A stretch of DNA of 64,000 nucleotides from Batillaria attramentaria. Lineage: Eukaryota; Mollusca; Gastropoda; Batillariidae. The translations under genes were made by a program, and so were the position numbers. Below the pieces are notes generated by a model. The model had not been told where the DNA came from and ran no database searches. It saw only the letters and a list, made by a program, of their open reading frames with translations. This document shows positions 12,047 to 21,650 of the stretch, one piece after another. Within the stretch, counting starts at the first letter, position 1, and every line of letters starts with the position of its first letter. The DNA lies in assembly GCA_018292915.2 (NCBI GenBank), contig JACVVK020000036.1, forward strand, positions 1,244,501-1,308,500, in the 5' to 3' direction.

Positions 12047-12158
12047 TCACACTCACTCACTCACTCACTCTCGCCTTTTGCCCCCTCTGGGGCATAGGCC
12101 GCCGACAAGGGTTCTCCAGGCCTCTCGGTCCTGGGCCAGTCTCTCCAGCTGTCCCCAG
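12047..12158 (-). mobile_element. 5'-truncated LINE stub with target-site duplication
   Basis: A 112-bp insertion lies between perfect 10-bp direct repeats CTTCCAAAAC (12037-12046 and 12159-12168). On the minus strand it encodes the last part of a LINE ORF2, including the piece DREAWRTLVGGLCPRG and a TGA stop, followed by a (GTGA)n tail. The motif resembles the C-terminus of endonuclease/RT-type non-LTR elements. Confidence 0.8.
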
Positions 12159-13439
12159 CTTCCAAAACACTCACCTGATATTTCTTCATGGTAATTGGTC
12201 AACGTAAGTCAGAAATACAATGGGTCTAACAGCGATTCAGTCAACATTATCTAAAGGTGACTCAGTGCATGCTGTCTCACCCTCTCTCTCTGTCACACAC
12301 ACACACACTCTTATGCATCCTTGACATTTTAAATAAGATTAATTTACATAAAGCATAATACACCATAAAATTGCACTATACAATCACTAAACCAGCTCTT
12401 TGAATCATAATACACAAAGTTGTTTCTATCTACAACTTAGTAACTTGCCATACATAGATACAGTTGCCATACAGAAACGTTGATTACAAACAACATCGGT
12501 GAATGTGCACGGTAGTTTAGCCGAAGACATTTAGTTTGGCCCCTCCTTGGGAAGCCCGCCCGCAGAGCAATTAATCTTGTCAGTCACGCCTGGTGACTGC
12601 TACAGCGGCTGAACATTCCCTCCTGTTGTCTTACTGCGCTTATCTGCCTGACCTGATAACCCAGCCGGCCCCCGGTTACAGCTAGAATAGCACGGTGCTT
12701 TTCTTGCTAGCATACCAACCTCGCTTTTCTGTGTGCACAGCCTGCTGTGTACGCTACGCAGCAGGCAGAAAGCTGTTAAGTAGCAGTACCTACTTTTTAA
12801 ATCTGTTTTCTCATAGTGCAGCAAATATCTTATAATTCTGTGTGGTCGTACTTCTAGAGCAGAAAATAAGCTTTCCTTAGATACCAAACACTGCACGCAA
12901 AGCATCACATTCATTGATCACCAGAAGGAAAATGTGTGCTTAAAGCAGTTCCAGAGATCCGCTAATGGGTAAATTTTGCCTTCAAATCACACGGCTGTTA
13001 CTTCCAACAGAAAGTTTACATGAAGATCACATTTTCATATATTCTTAACATACATGCAGTGAGTCCATGCATCATATGTAACAGTTTATCAACATTACCC
13101 GATACGTGCAATTGCCAGTCTTGTAACGGCACTACACATGCTTACCGGAATGCACATAATCCATTGTCTTGTGTTGGCTTCACTGGATGTTTTCCTGTGC
13201 TTTGTTATTTTCTTTAAAATGAGTGTTAGTCCTCCAGTTTTACAGCGCAGTGTAGTTTTCTCCACTGATTCCCCTAATTTCATTCTGACTAATTTTGTCA
13301 AATATTTCTCCTCTAGTCGGGTAAGAGGGGACTTCAACTGGCTTGGGGCCCCTCAAAATCTTTCTCTTAAAAATGAGGAGACGACCCTTTGTGGACAACA
13401 TTTACAGATGTAACAGCTGGCCTTGATCTTTTTCGCGGT

Positions 13440-13990
13440 GTTGATGTTGCTGCTGCATCAGTCAGAACTTGATATGTCAAAAGAAAGATCAGAAAGAATG
13501 TCTTCAACTTCGGTTTTCTCTTTTGAGGCCCACTCAGTTTACTTTTGGTGGGTCTCCCACCTTTTGACTGCCCCAGGAAGTGATTGCATGTAGGACACTC
13601 GGTAATGGATAGTTTAGGATCAAAGTCAACCCAAAACTTACTTGCTTCCAGAATTGTGTGTTTGGCATTGTCCAGTGAAACACGTGAGGTGTCTTTCTTC
13701 AAGCAGAGAAGCTTTTTCATAGTATACATAACAGATGCTTTTGGAATGTTTTCCATCTTCATCTTCTAGCACATTTATCTTAAAGATACTGGATATGTCA
13801 GTAGCAAAGTCCGAACTGACAAGGTAGCACTTTAAGCTTTTTGTCCTTACATAACCCTAATACATCTGCTAGCACACAGTCGACATAAACAGTTAACACG
13901 GTCCAAATGCACAGATTCTGAATGGCACATACCATCCACCATGATGACACCATTCTTTATCAGACAATAACTACATACTCCTTTTGCTGA
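13440..13990 (-). pseudogene. Decayed fragment resembling RAG1 N-terminal zinc region (N-RAG-type transposon)
   Basis: Minus-strand reading in three successive frames, joined by apparent frameshifts, gives pieces in the order expected for the RAG1 N-terminal zinc-binding region. These are NCLCRLCASRCIRV (about 13855-13895), then DISSIFKINVLEDEDGK with ICYVYYEK, then FWVDFDPKLSITECPTCNHF followed by SKGGRPTKSK. The order LCRLC, hydrophobic FKI.V, a C-x-x-C-like pair, then ECPTC matches molluscan transposons described as carrying a RAG1-like N-terminus. Frameshifts and stops make it nonfunctional. It lies just downstream of ALKBH8 on the same strand, so the ALKBH8 3' UTR may run into it. The identity rests on remembered motif patterns. 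Confidence 0.5.
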
Positions 13991-14276
13991 TAGACACCAA
14001 AATACTATGTAGCTGTAGATCTGATGAAGTGCATTCTAATAAACTTTTCACTGGCCAAAACAAAACTTGCAATCAGCGGCAATGATACACGGAAGATTAT
14101 GAAAATATGCACACACGTGGAAGTCTTAAAGAGAAAGATAAGAGAGAAGCTCTCCCAGCCGCTGCCGGCACAGCGGGTGGGAAATTCCAGCACAACTACG
14201 TGACGGGTGGGCAGAGATAAGGCGCAGCCTGCAACTAAGTGGCAGGTTTGGGGGAAAGGTAAACTGCCCTGTGTGA

Positions 14277-17139
14277 TCATGCAGGCGTGGGGTCCTGCAA
14301 CCCTTTCTGCAACACAACACACCAATTTCCCTGGTCATAGTAACTGCTCTTGATGCTGCAGTCAGCCACTTCAGCACACAGTGCTTCCAGCTCGCCCTGC
14401 CTGAAGACATGATAGTATCGATGAAAGGTGGCATCGTCTCTTGGATCTCCAGAACCTTTCATGGTGTCCTGGTGTGATTTTTTCAACTTCCAAGGTACCA
14501 GCATGTCCTGCTGTTTGAATTCTGTCCTGTTCACATGAACCTGCAGAGGCTTACCACTGGCAGCTGCTATTGCACCCAACCCCCCACCACTGTTGCATAG
14601 CTCATGGCTGTCACATTTTACACCTGCACTGTTCCCGCAATCGCTTCTGTTGTCAGCTTGAGACTGATGTGAAACGACCCCCTGATTCTCCTCTCTCCTG
14701 CTCACCAAAGTCTGACTGTCCCCTACAAACCCACAATTTTCTAGCTTCAGCTCTGCAGCATCACACTGATTTCTGAATGTCTCTTCAGAATGAATGAATC
14801 TAAATGAATCTTTTGTACCTGAACTATTCACAGACATAGAGTCGAACCCTCCATCAGACCTGTCTTGAGATGAACTGGTTTCAAATACAAGCCCATCACT
14901 CAGATGTGATGAGATTTCATCAGCAGCCGTTCCACCACTGCCCTGACCTTGTTTCCATGGTTTCAGATACTTGGACTTCTGCTTATCCTTTTCCTGCTCT
15001 TGTGCCCAAACGTAGATGAGAACAGACCCTCCTGGTCGTAGAATGCGGACGAGTTCTTCAACAGCTTTTCTGCGCCGCGTCTAATGGGGAAAAGAAAATG
15101 ATAAAGCCCAGTCAAGCTTGGCCTCACAGAAGATGATGCCTAGCACATCATAGTAAGTTTTTCTTTCTCTGCAAAAACTGTATAGGACTGTGTAGCTTGT
15201 AATTCTGATACCAAAAACCTTCCACACATTTAGAAAATTCGAGACTCTACATAATATGGTTAATGAAAAAAAAAAAATGGAGCACAGGAAGGCAGCACTA
15301 TGTATCCTAGTGTGTGAAGAGGCTTTGCTGAACCTTGGAACTGCATACTGAGTGCAGAGGAAATCCACAGACAGAGCTAATTCTAAAACTGGAAGCAAAT
15401 GATTAAGAATTGTGATGACAACACACTACTATCACAAAACAAACAAACAAAACAAAGACAATCATGTAACACCCTAACACTTGCAAAACGAAACACTCCG
15501 CCAAAACATACCATCAGCACTACAGAAAATCTGAATATACATTACCTTGCTGTAAATCAAGCAGGACATATTTAACAACTTACCTGTGTAGACAGGTGGT
15601 GGATTACTGCAATACAGAGTCCAACATCCACAGTGCAACTCCTGACAGGGATGGCCAAAACGTCGGACACAAACACCTTGTGTCCCCGAGAATGGCAAAT
15701 GCTGGCTAGGTTCTCGCTGCGATCGGAGCCAATCTGCAGTTCAAGCAAAGAGAACACATCACAAATGCTTTTTATGTAGATGATGACCATGAATACACCT
15801 TACTGAGTGACTCGCATGAGTTTCCCTTTGGGATCAAAAAGGTATCCTGAATCTTTAATACTGTGTTCAACTTCCGAGAACAGGCGGTCCTTTTCTCTGC
15901 CACCCACCTACCTTCAAAACTGTAAAGCACTGCATCTCCTGATATTCACGAAAACTCAACTCCATGATTGCACTGATATTCCAACGGGTATGAGTTTCCT
16001 ACATGCATACATGGATGTGAACACTGTTGGAAAAGTTGGAAATTTGAGTATTATAATTTTCTACATTAGATTTCAAGTATTCTCTATCAGATACTGAAAT
16101 GATGTTCAAAGCAAATCCACAGATGACAAAATGTAACAAAACACACCAAATATTGTCCAGCAAAACCAAACTAAACCAAACCAAACCAAACCAAAAACCA
16201 CTTTAGTGACAAAAGTACACTGTTACCTCACAAAGATGTGTATTGATACCGAAGTATTTCCCGTTCCCACAGCCAATATCCACTAGGATGGAGCCGTGTT
16301 CCTGGGCGAGAAGAAATTCAGCTATTTTGGGCCATGGCTTGTGCCGGGTATCACTGAAATGACCTGCGATTTCCTCATAGACCTGCAAGAAAATGCAGCG
16401 TCCTTAGAAACGTGTGGTAAGAAGTCTGTCTTTTACAGACAAGCTCTGAAGTTGTGCTAAACTTCAAAATAAGTAGGATAGACTTATGCTGTAGTAAAAA
16501 TTTAGCTTGGGTCACTGGAAAGTACACACATTACAAGAACACCTTTATTCTGTCCTACACACACAAACACACACACACACACACACACACAGAGTGCTTC
16601 TTAAATGTTGTGCTTTTTTTTTTCTTTGGTGTACAGGGTTCGTACAGGATTTTGAGAACAAAATTCAAAGACTTTTTAAAGACTTTTCAAAGACCGAAAA
16701 TAAAAATTCAAAGACCCTGCTCTCGCAGTCGACTCGCGAGCGGAGCGAAAAGAAAGGCACAGTGACACGGCCAGCGACGCACAAACAGTGAGCTGGCCCC
16801 GAAAATACGGTCGTGGAAAAAAAAAAATTCATTTCGTGATTTTTCAAAACATCAAAATTTAAAGACTTTCAAAGACTTGAAAAAGGGTCTCCAAAATTCC
16901 AAGACCTTCAAAGACATTCAATGCCTGTACCAACCCTGGTGTATGCACACAATGTGTAACTGTGGATGACTGCTATTCGTTTTTGTTTTGTTTTTGTTTT
17001 TTAAAACAACTTACCGTGTGAACATGCTGACTTTCAAGAGTAGCAGCTTCTCTATCTGAAGTTGGCATACAACTCACACTGCAACAAAGAAGAACATTAT
17101 TGAAAAGCTTGAACAGCAACACCCCATACTTATGCCCCC

Positions 17140-17170
<31 letters not shown>

Positions 17171-19772
17171 GCCCTCCCCCCTCCCGCCCTCCAACACACA
17201 CACACACACACACAAAAGGATGGGTGATATATGTCTACCTAACTATGCAGAACAGAAAGTTACCTGTCTTTTCCAATCTCTGGGGTGATCCCTGAAACAC
17301 AAAAGAATTTCACACCCTGTATCAAAATCCTTGTACAGTTACAACTCCCCAAGCATTCCAACGCTTTCCAACATTCAGCTGGGCCCTACTCGTGACCATC
17401 TCCATCAGTATTAGCAGCTTTTGCAAACCACTTCTTTTGAGGAAAAAAGGAGAAAAAAAAAGAAGAGAGATTTAACACTAAACTAATATAAATGACCTCT
17501 TGTCTTCAAATACATGTACAGGTCTACATCAACCATGAATAAGCCTTTGCTGAGTAAAGCCACAAATAACTATCACCTTACTTCTCTTTCCTACCTGCTG
17601 TTGAGGAAAGTTTCCTGAAGGTGAAGGATACGCGAACTCCTCTTGGAGCAAGAGTCAACCCGCCTTGTTCAGACGGAACAATGTCGGACTTCCTGGGTGT
17701 GATACCATGTGACCAGATGTATCGTGACTCTCCAGTCATGACCAGCAGACTACGGGGCGGCAACAGAACTGACAAATGACGACCATCTGGGTGCCGAAAG
17801 TCCATCAGCACCTGTAGTAGACAGTTACATAGATCTTTATTTTTTTTTTTTTAATTTTAAAACCCATAAAAATAAAAGAGAAAAAAGTATCAAACAACTG
17901 TTTGAAAAAAATAACTAATAAACTGTTTTGTTGTTTTTGTTTTTTTAAATTGGGTTGCTTCTGCCAGGTGAAATGTGTTGCCACAGAAGCAGTGCCACCC
18001 ACTGACCTCTAATTAATGGGTACTGACGTGTATACATATAAAACGAAGACAAAACAGACAAACACAACTCCAACAAAGGTGTTGACAGAAGTCATTCGTG
18101 GATCCGTGAAAAAGTGAAATGCTACAAACACTTACCACTTTTAGGTACAAACTTAATACAATAGGTGCTCATTTTCCAAAGACATGAATACGAAATGTAC
18201 ACTACTGTACTAAAAAACAAAAGTGTTCGAAACGATTACGTCAAACTTTTTACCACAGCAGTACCTGTGATCCACAACTGAGAGACATCAGTCCATCTTC
18301 AAAGGCTGATGGTGTGTCAACATGCGGTGGAATACCTGGACAGACAAAGACAACAAAAGTCATGATACCAATAAACTGAATACTACACTGTAGTGTAATA
18401 GAGTGAGAGAGACAGGAAAATAGAGTAAGTTGTAAGACATGGAAACATTACAGTATCACACATCCAGCTGTTTTGCTGAGGACTGACTGCAGAATGGACC
18501 AAGTACTTTTTGATATTCCACATGACTGCCCAATGTCAATTACAGTACACCAAACAGCACGCACTCTTCGTTTTTCTTCTGAAAAACTATTGAAAGTGCC
18601 TCATCGAAACCTCAAAACAGTCGGCCATCGCGCGTTTAGCTTTGCTGCCTCATTACTCTGGAACGCACTACCTGCCAGCCTGAGAGACCAGTCGGACATA
18701 GATCGTTTCCAGTCTGACTTGAAAACGCATCTGTTCCGGCTGGCTGTCGACTAGGCCCACTACCTCCTCCTGATTCAGCTGCTCTGTGTGTGTGTGTGTG
18801 TGTGTGTGTTTGCATATTTGTTCGTATGAGTGTGGGAGTACATGCACTGAGTCACTTTGTGAGAATTTTGCGCCATATATAAGTACAATTAATTATTATG
18901 TCCTTTGCAGGATGACACCTGCGTTACCTGTGCACTCTTTCACTAAAAAAAAAAAAAAAAGAAAGAATAAGCTGCCTGTAATGCAGTGCTTACCTTGTCC
19001 TGGTAGATATCTGTTCACTGTCAGCTGGTCAGGATAGTGAGCCACAAGGTTCTGCTCTAGCGCTTTATGTAGAAACTCCCCACACACCTCCGGTATGCCT
19101 TCATCCAGAGGAGCATTTGGGTTGACATTGTTTATCCCATACTTAAACTCATAACCAAAGTGCTTCACTTGTCGATGTTTCAAACTTGACCCTGCAACAC
19201 AATCTGTATGGGTTTTCAAACAAAATGACTTTCAGTTTATCTAATTTTAAAGCATGTAACATATTAGTCTACGTGTTTTTCGTTTTATGTTGCAAGTATT
19301 GTCTGGTTGTTCATTATATGTCCACCATGACCAAATTTCCCGTTAGGAGTAATAAAGCTTTATTTTGAATTTGAAGTTATCGTTGTGATATAATCAAAAG
19401 TATCAAGAACAGATGATTTTATTTTCCAGATTATATGTCAGTGCTACATCAACACTTCTTGGGAGCTCCGGTGTTTGCATATTGTGAAAATACAATCAAA
19501 TGACTGCCTGTGATACATATATATATACTATACATGTGCAAAGGAACCACTAGTTACCACAAGATGACTCTTCTTCAAAACTGACAGCCTGGAGAAGCAT
19601 GCCCTCTGTTTCAGCAGAGATAAAATCTGGCACCAGCTTGAGTCCCGGTGGCATCTCACTTGATGGACAAACACAACTTGGAGCTAGAAACAAGATGACC
19701 ATCTTTCAGTTTACCTAACCCTTGTTTGTAAAGTCTCAGGTCCATGAACAGTCTAACATGTAAGTCTTTGGA

Positions 19773-19843
<71 letters not shown>

Positions 19844-20118
19844 TAAATGATTTTGAATTTTCAACCTGTCGGTGCTTAGTACGAAATAACGAAGTAAAGA
19901 CAAATAGTAAGGTGGTGAAGCAAGTACTTGATTAAACTGTACTTGTTGTATCTTTTCGTCAGTTTGCTTGGGCAAACACGTGAGGCAAAGAAGGGGTGGG
20001 GGAGAAGGGGGGGGGTATGGGGGAGAGGGGGGAGTGGAGGGCGGGGGAGAGCAGGGTATGGGGGGAGTGGAGAGGGGGTCAGAGGGGGGAGGGGGTAAGT
20101 GGACTGTGTGTTGAGATG

Positions 20119-20150
<32 letters not shown>

Positions 20151-21438
20151 CTTATCTTAAAAGAGTTATCTCTGTTATGTCACTAGATGAAAGAAACTTG
20201 CCTTGTGAAACAAAGAAAATATACAGAGTGATGTTCTGTGAAGGGTCCTTTCCCTTTCTCAGCAAATATCCCGTCAACTCTTGTTTTGCTGCTGCTGCTT
20301 GTTCCGCTGATCGAAAGCAAACAAAACAAAAAGGTTTCCTGGGAATCATAATAATGTCTTGTACGTCGCCCCACTGCTGGAAAATATGGTAGATGTCTGC
20401 CTGACTGATTCCATTATCCAGGCCACCATTCTGAACACACACAACCTGAAAAAGGAAAAGTAGATCAGTTAGTCATGCCAAGTTCTCTTGCCTAACCGTT
20501 TTTCTTTCACTATATTGTGTGATAAAAATGACCTGGTTTCGGATGCTCCATTTTCCTTTGGCCTGCAAGAAACTGAATATGTCATTGAATGACACATTAT
20601 GGCAGCTTTAAAATTGGCTTATCATTTCATCCCTGAGATTCACTGAGGATATGACAACTGTTTGTATGTGTCCAGCTTGCTAACAGTTTTGAACGGGTTT
20701 AATTAGTGAATTGCCAGATCGTGCTCAGCAAGCCAAATTTAATTTGATAAGGGGAGCTATGCTATGGCTTCTAGGGCAGGATGCAAGTGTCCTCCCCCCC
20801 CCTCCCCCCCCCCCCCATATATATAATATATATATATATTCACACCCCTCTACCCTCCCTCGATCACTGTCCAATCATTCACCCCCAACCCGACAGGTGA
20901 TTTGGTATAGTGGTTAAGGCACCCGGCTTTGGATCCTGAACTGCCTGGTTCGAGTCCCCAGTGGGCAGGCATATGATGGGATTTTTCCTAACCAAATCGA
21001 GTCAAATTACGCACAGACTCGTATACGGTGCCGGTCTCGCCTTCGTGTGCACACGCACGCGCAACATCAAGTGTGCACGTTAAAAATCCCATTCCAAACG
21101 GGAGGGGCCGAGGAATGGAAAACAGCTAACCAGCAATACGACAATAATGGTCAAAATGATGACTGTGGTCGTCACAATGGAAGTCCGAAGAACAAGAACA
21201 ACCCCACCCTTGCCTCCGATCTCATTACAGCAGCGCAGGACACCCACATATTGGTGTTTGGGTCTTGAACACTCACACCATCTAATGACAATACTATAAA
21301 ACTTTATGATAATACCTCTGTTGGATAGTCACACACAGTTATATTCTCAGTTTTGCTTAAATGATCTTTGATACGGGCGATTTTCTTGGTAAGCTTTCGC
21401 TGTTGTTTTGAAGTGTGCCCGTCCATGCGCGCTGCCAT
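14277..21438 (-). CDS. ALKBH8: Alkylated DNA repair protein AlkB homologue 8 (tRNA wobble-uridine methyltransferase/hydroxylase)
   Basis: Exons on the minus strand: 21438-21316, 20445-20202, 19683-19558, 19191-18994, 18335-18265, 17811-17595, 17291-17264, 17078-17015, 16382-16227, 15733-15584, 15080-14277; all joins keep frame and give 726 aa. The enzyme methylates and hydroxylates wobble uridine side chains of tRNA. Domains: RRM (residues 42-122); AlkB dioxygenase with HVD (H235, D237), H289 and 2-oxoglutarate arginines R314/R320; SAM methyltransferase with DIGCGNG at 392-398 and IAVIHH; C-terminal VHVNRTEF...[13 protein letters not shown] as in animal orthologues. The start at 21438 has a good Kozak context; an in-frame ATG at 21498 would add 20 residues. 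Intron 2 uses a GC donor. The structural zinc ligands of the human protein are not apparent. Confidence 0.97.
16634..16938. mobile_element. Small hAT-like inverted-repeat element in ALKBH8 intron 8
   Basis: The ends are CAGGGTTCGTACAGG and CCTGTACCAACCCTG, a 15-bp inverted repeat with one mismatch, flanked by the 5-bp direct repeat GTGTA. Subterminal repeats of ttcaaagac-type sequence occur near both ends. It is about 305 bp and noncoding. Confidence 0.8.
17140..17215. repeat. Poly(C) tract followed by C-rich DNA and (CA)n
   Basis: An uninterrupted C run of about 29 bases is followed by CCCTCCC motifs and (CA)n. It lies in ALKBH8 intron 7, close to the 28-nt exon 7. The tract length is uncertain in any assembly. 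Confidence 0.85.
18470..18900 (+). mobile_element. LINE 3' end (CR1/L2-like ORF2 C-terminus plus 3' UTR) in ALKBH8 intron 4
   Basis: The reading frame 18473-18754 encodes an ORF2 C-terminus of the type [22 protein letters not shown]...[10 protein letters not shown], typical of CR1/L2-type LINEs. It ends in TAG and is followed by a short (TG)n tract and an AT-rich 3' end (ttaattattat). The insertion is antisense to ALKBH8. A second copy of the same 3' end is at 28679-28987. Confidence 0.82.
19768..20150. repeat. Simple-sequence block: (TG)n, G-rich purine tract, (GA)n
   Basis: About 35 TG units (19768-19840), a G-rich stretch at 19990-20098 with many G3-G9 runs, and (GA)n at 20124-20150. Together these make up most of the 518-bp ALKBH8 intron 2, whose 5' splice site is the nonstandard GC. 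Confidence 0.9.
20893..21265 (+). mobile_element. tRNA-headed SINE in ALKBH8 intron 1
   Basis: The head has tggtatagtggttaaggcac (A-box region) and GGTTCGAGTCCCC (B box), as in a tRNA-derived pol III promoter. The body at about 20960-21110 (gatttttcctaaccaaatc, cagactcgtatacggtg, catcaagtgtgcac) is clearly homologous to the body of the 5S-headed element at 31202-31640. Confidence 0.82.
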
Positions 21439-21650
21439 CTTGGAAGTAGCTATGAACCTCAAGAAAATTGTTCTGTACGTGCAGGAAATGAAAAACAATA
21501 TTATTATTAAAGATCTATATTGTTTTACTTTATATTATTTTTTAAAATTTCTCTCAGGTCTTATGATGACTGTTGACGGCATAAAATTGCAAAGTGTGCA
21601 TTTTGCATTCTTGAGGTTATGTCTTGACGTCAGAAGCCGCTTGCAAGAAA
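21439..21650. promoter_or_regulatory. Short bidirectional promoter region between ALKBH8 and THOC2
   Basis: Only 212 bp separate the two divergent start codons. Transcription start sites and both 5' UTRs must lie in or overlap this interval, unless noncoding first exons exist upstream of either coding start. Confidence 0.7.
21625..21632. promoter_or_regulatory. Perfect CRE/ATF palindrome TGACGTCA
   Basis: TGACGTCA lies 18 bp upstream of the THOC2 ATG in the shared promoter interval. CREB/ATF-family factors bind this palindrome. Being symmetric, it could act on both genes. If it lies downstream of the THOC2 transcription start it would be in the 5' UTR instead. Confidence 0.55.

Larger units (their letters stand above)
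9085..13439. other. Intergenic region without a recognisable gene
   Basis: Apart from the repeats and LINE stub listed separately, I see no conserved coding sequence. A 37-bp segment (core gaacagttgtcagtctg) occurs twice, near 9190 and 9495. The GC-richer stretch at 10650-10910 looks like an old unclassified repeat. The zinc-finger 3' UTR should occupy the first part; I could not fix its polyadenylation site. Confidence 0.6.

Noticed and set aside
14570..14776. Plus-strand reading frame opposite the last ALKBH8 exon
   Set aside because: Shadow of the real coding exon on the minus strand.
19768..19975. Reading frames made of Cys-Val or Thr-His repeats
   Set aside because: Direct translation of a (TG)n microsatellite. 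The same applies to frames at 28609 and 41359.
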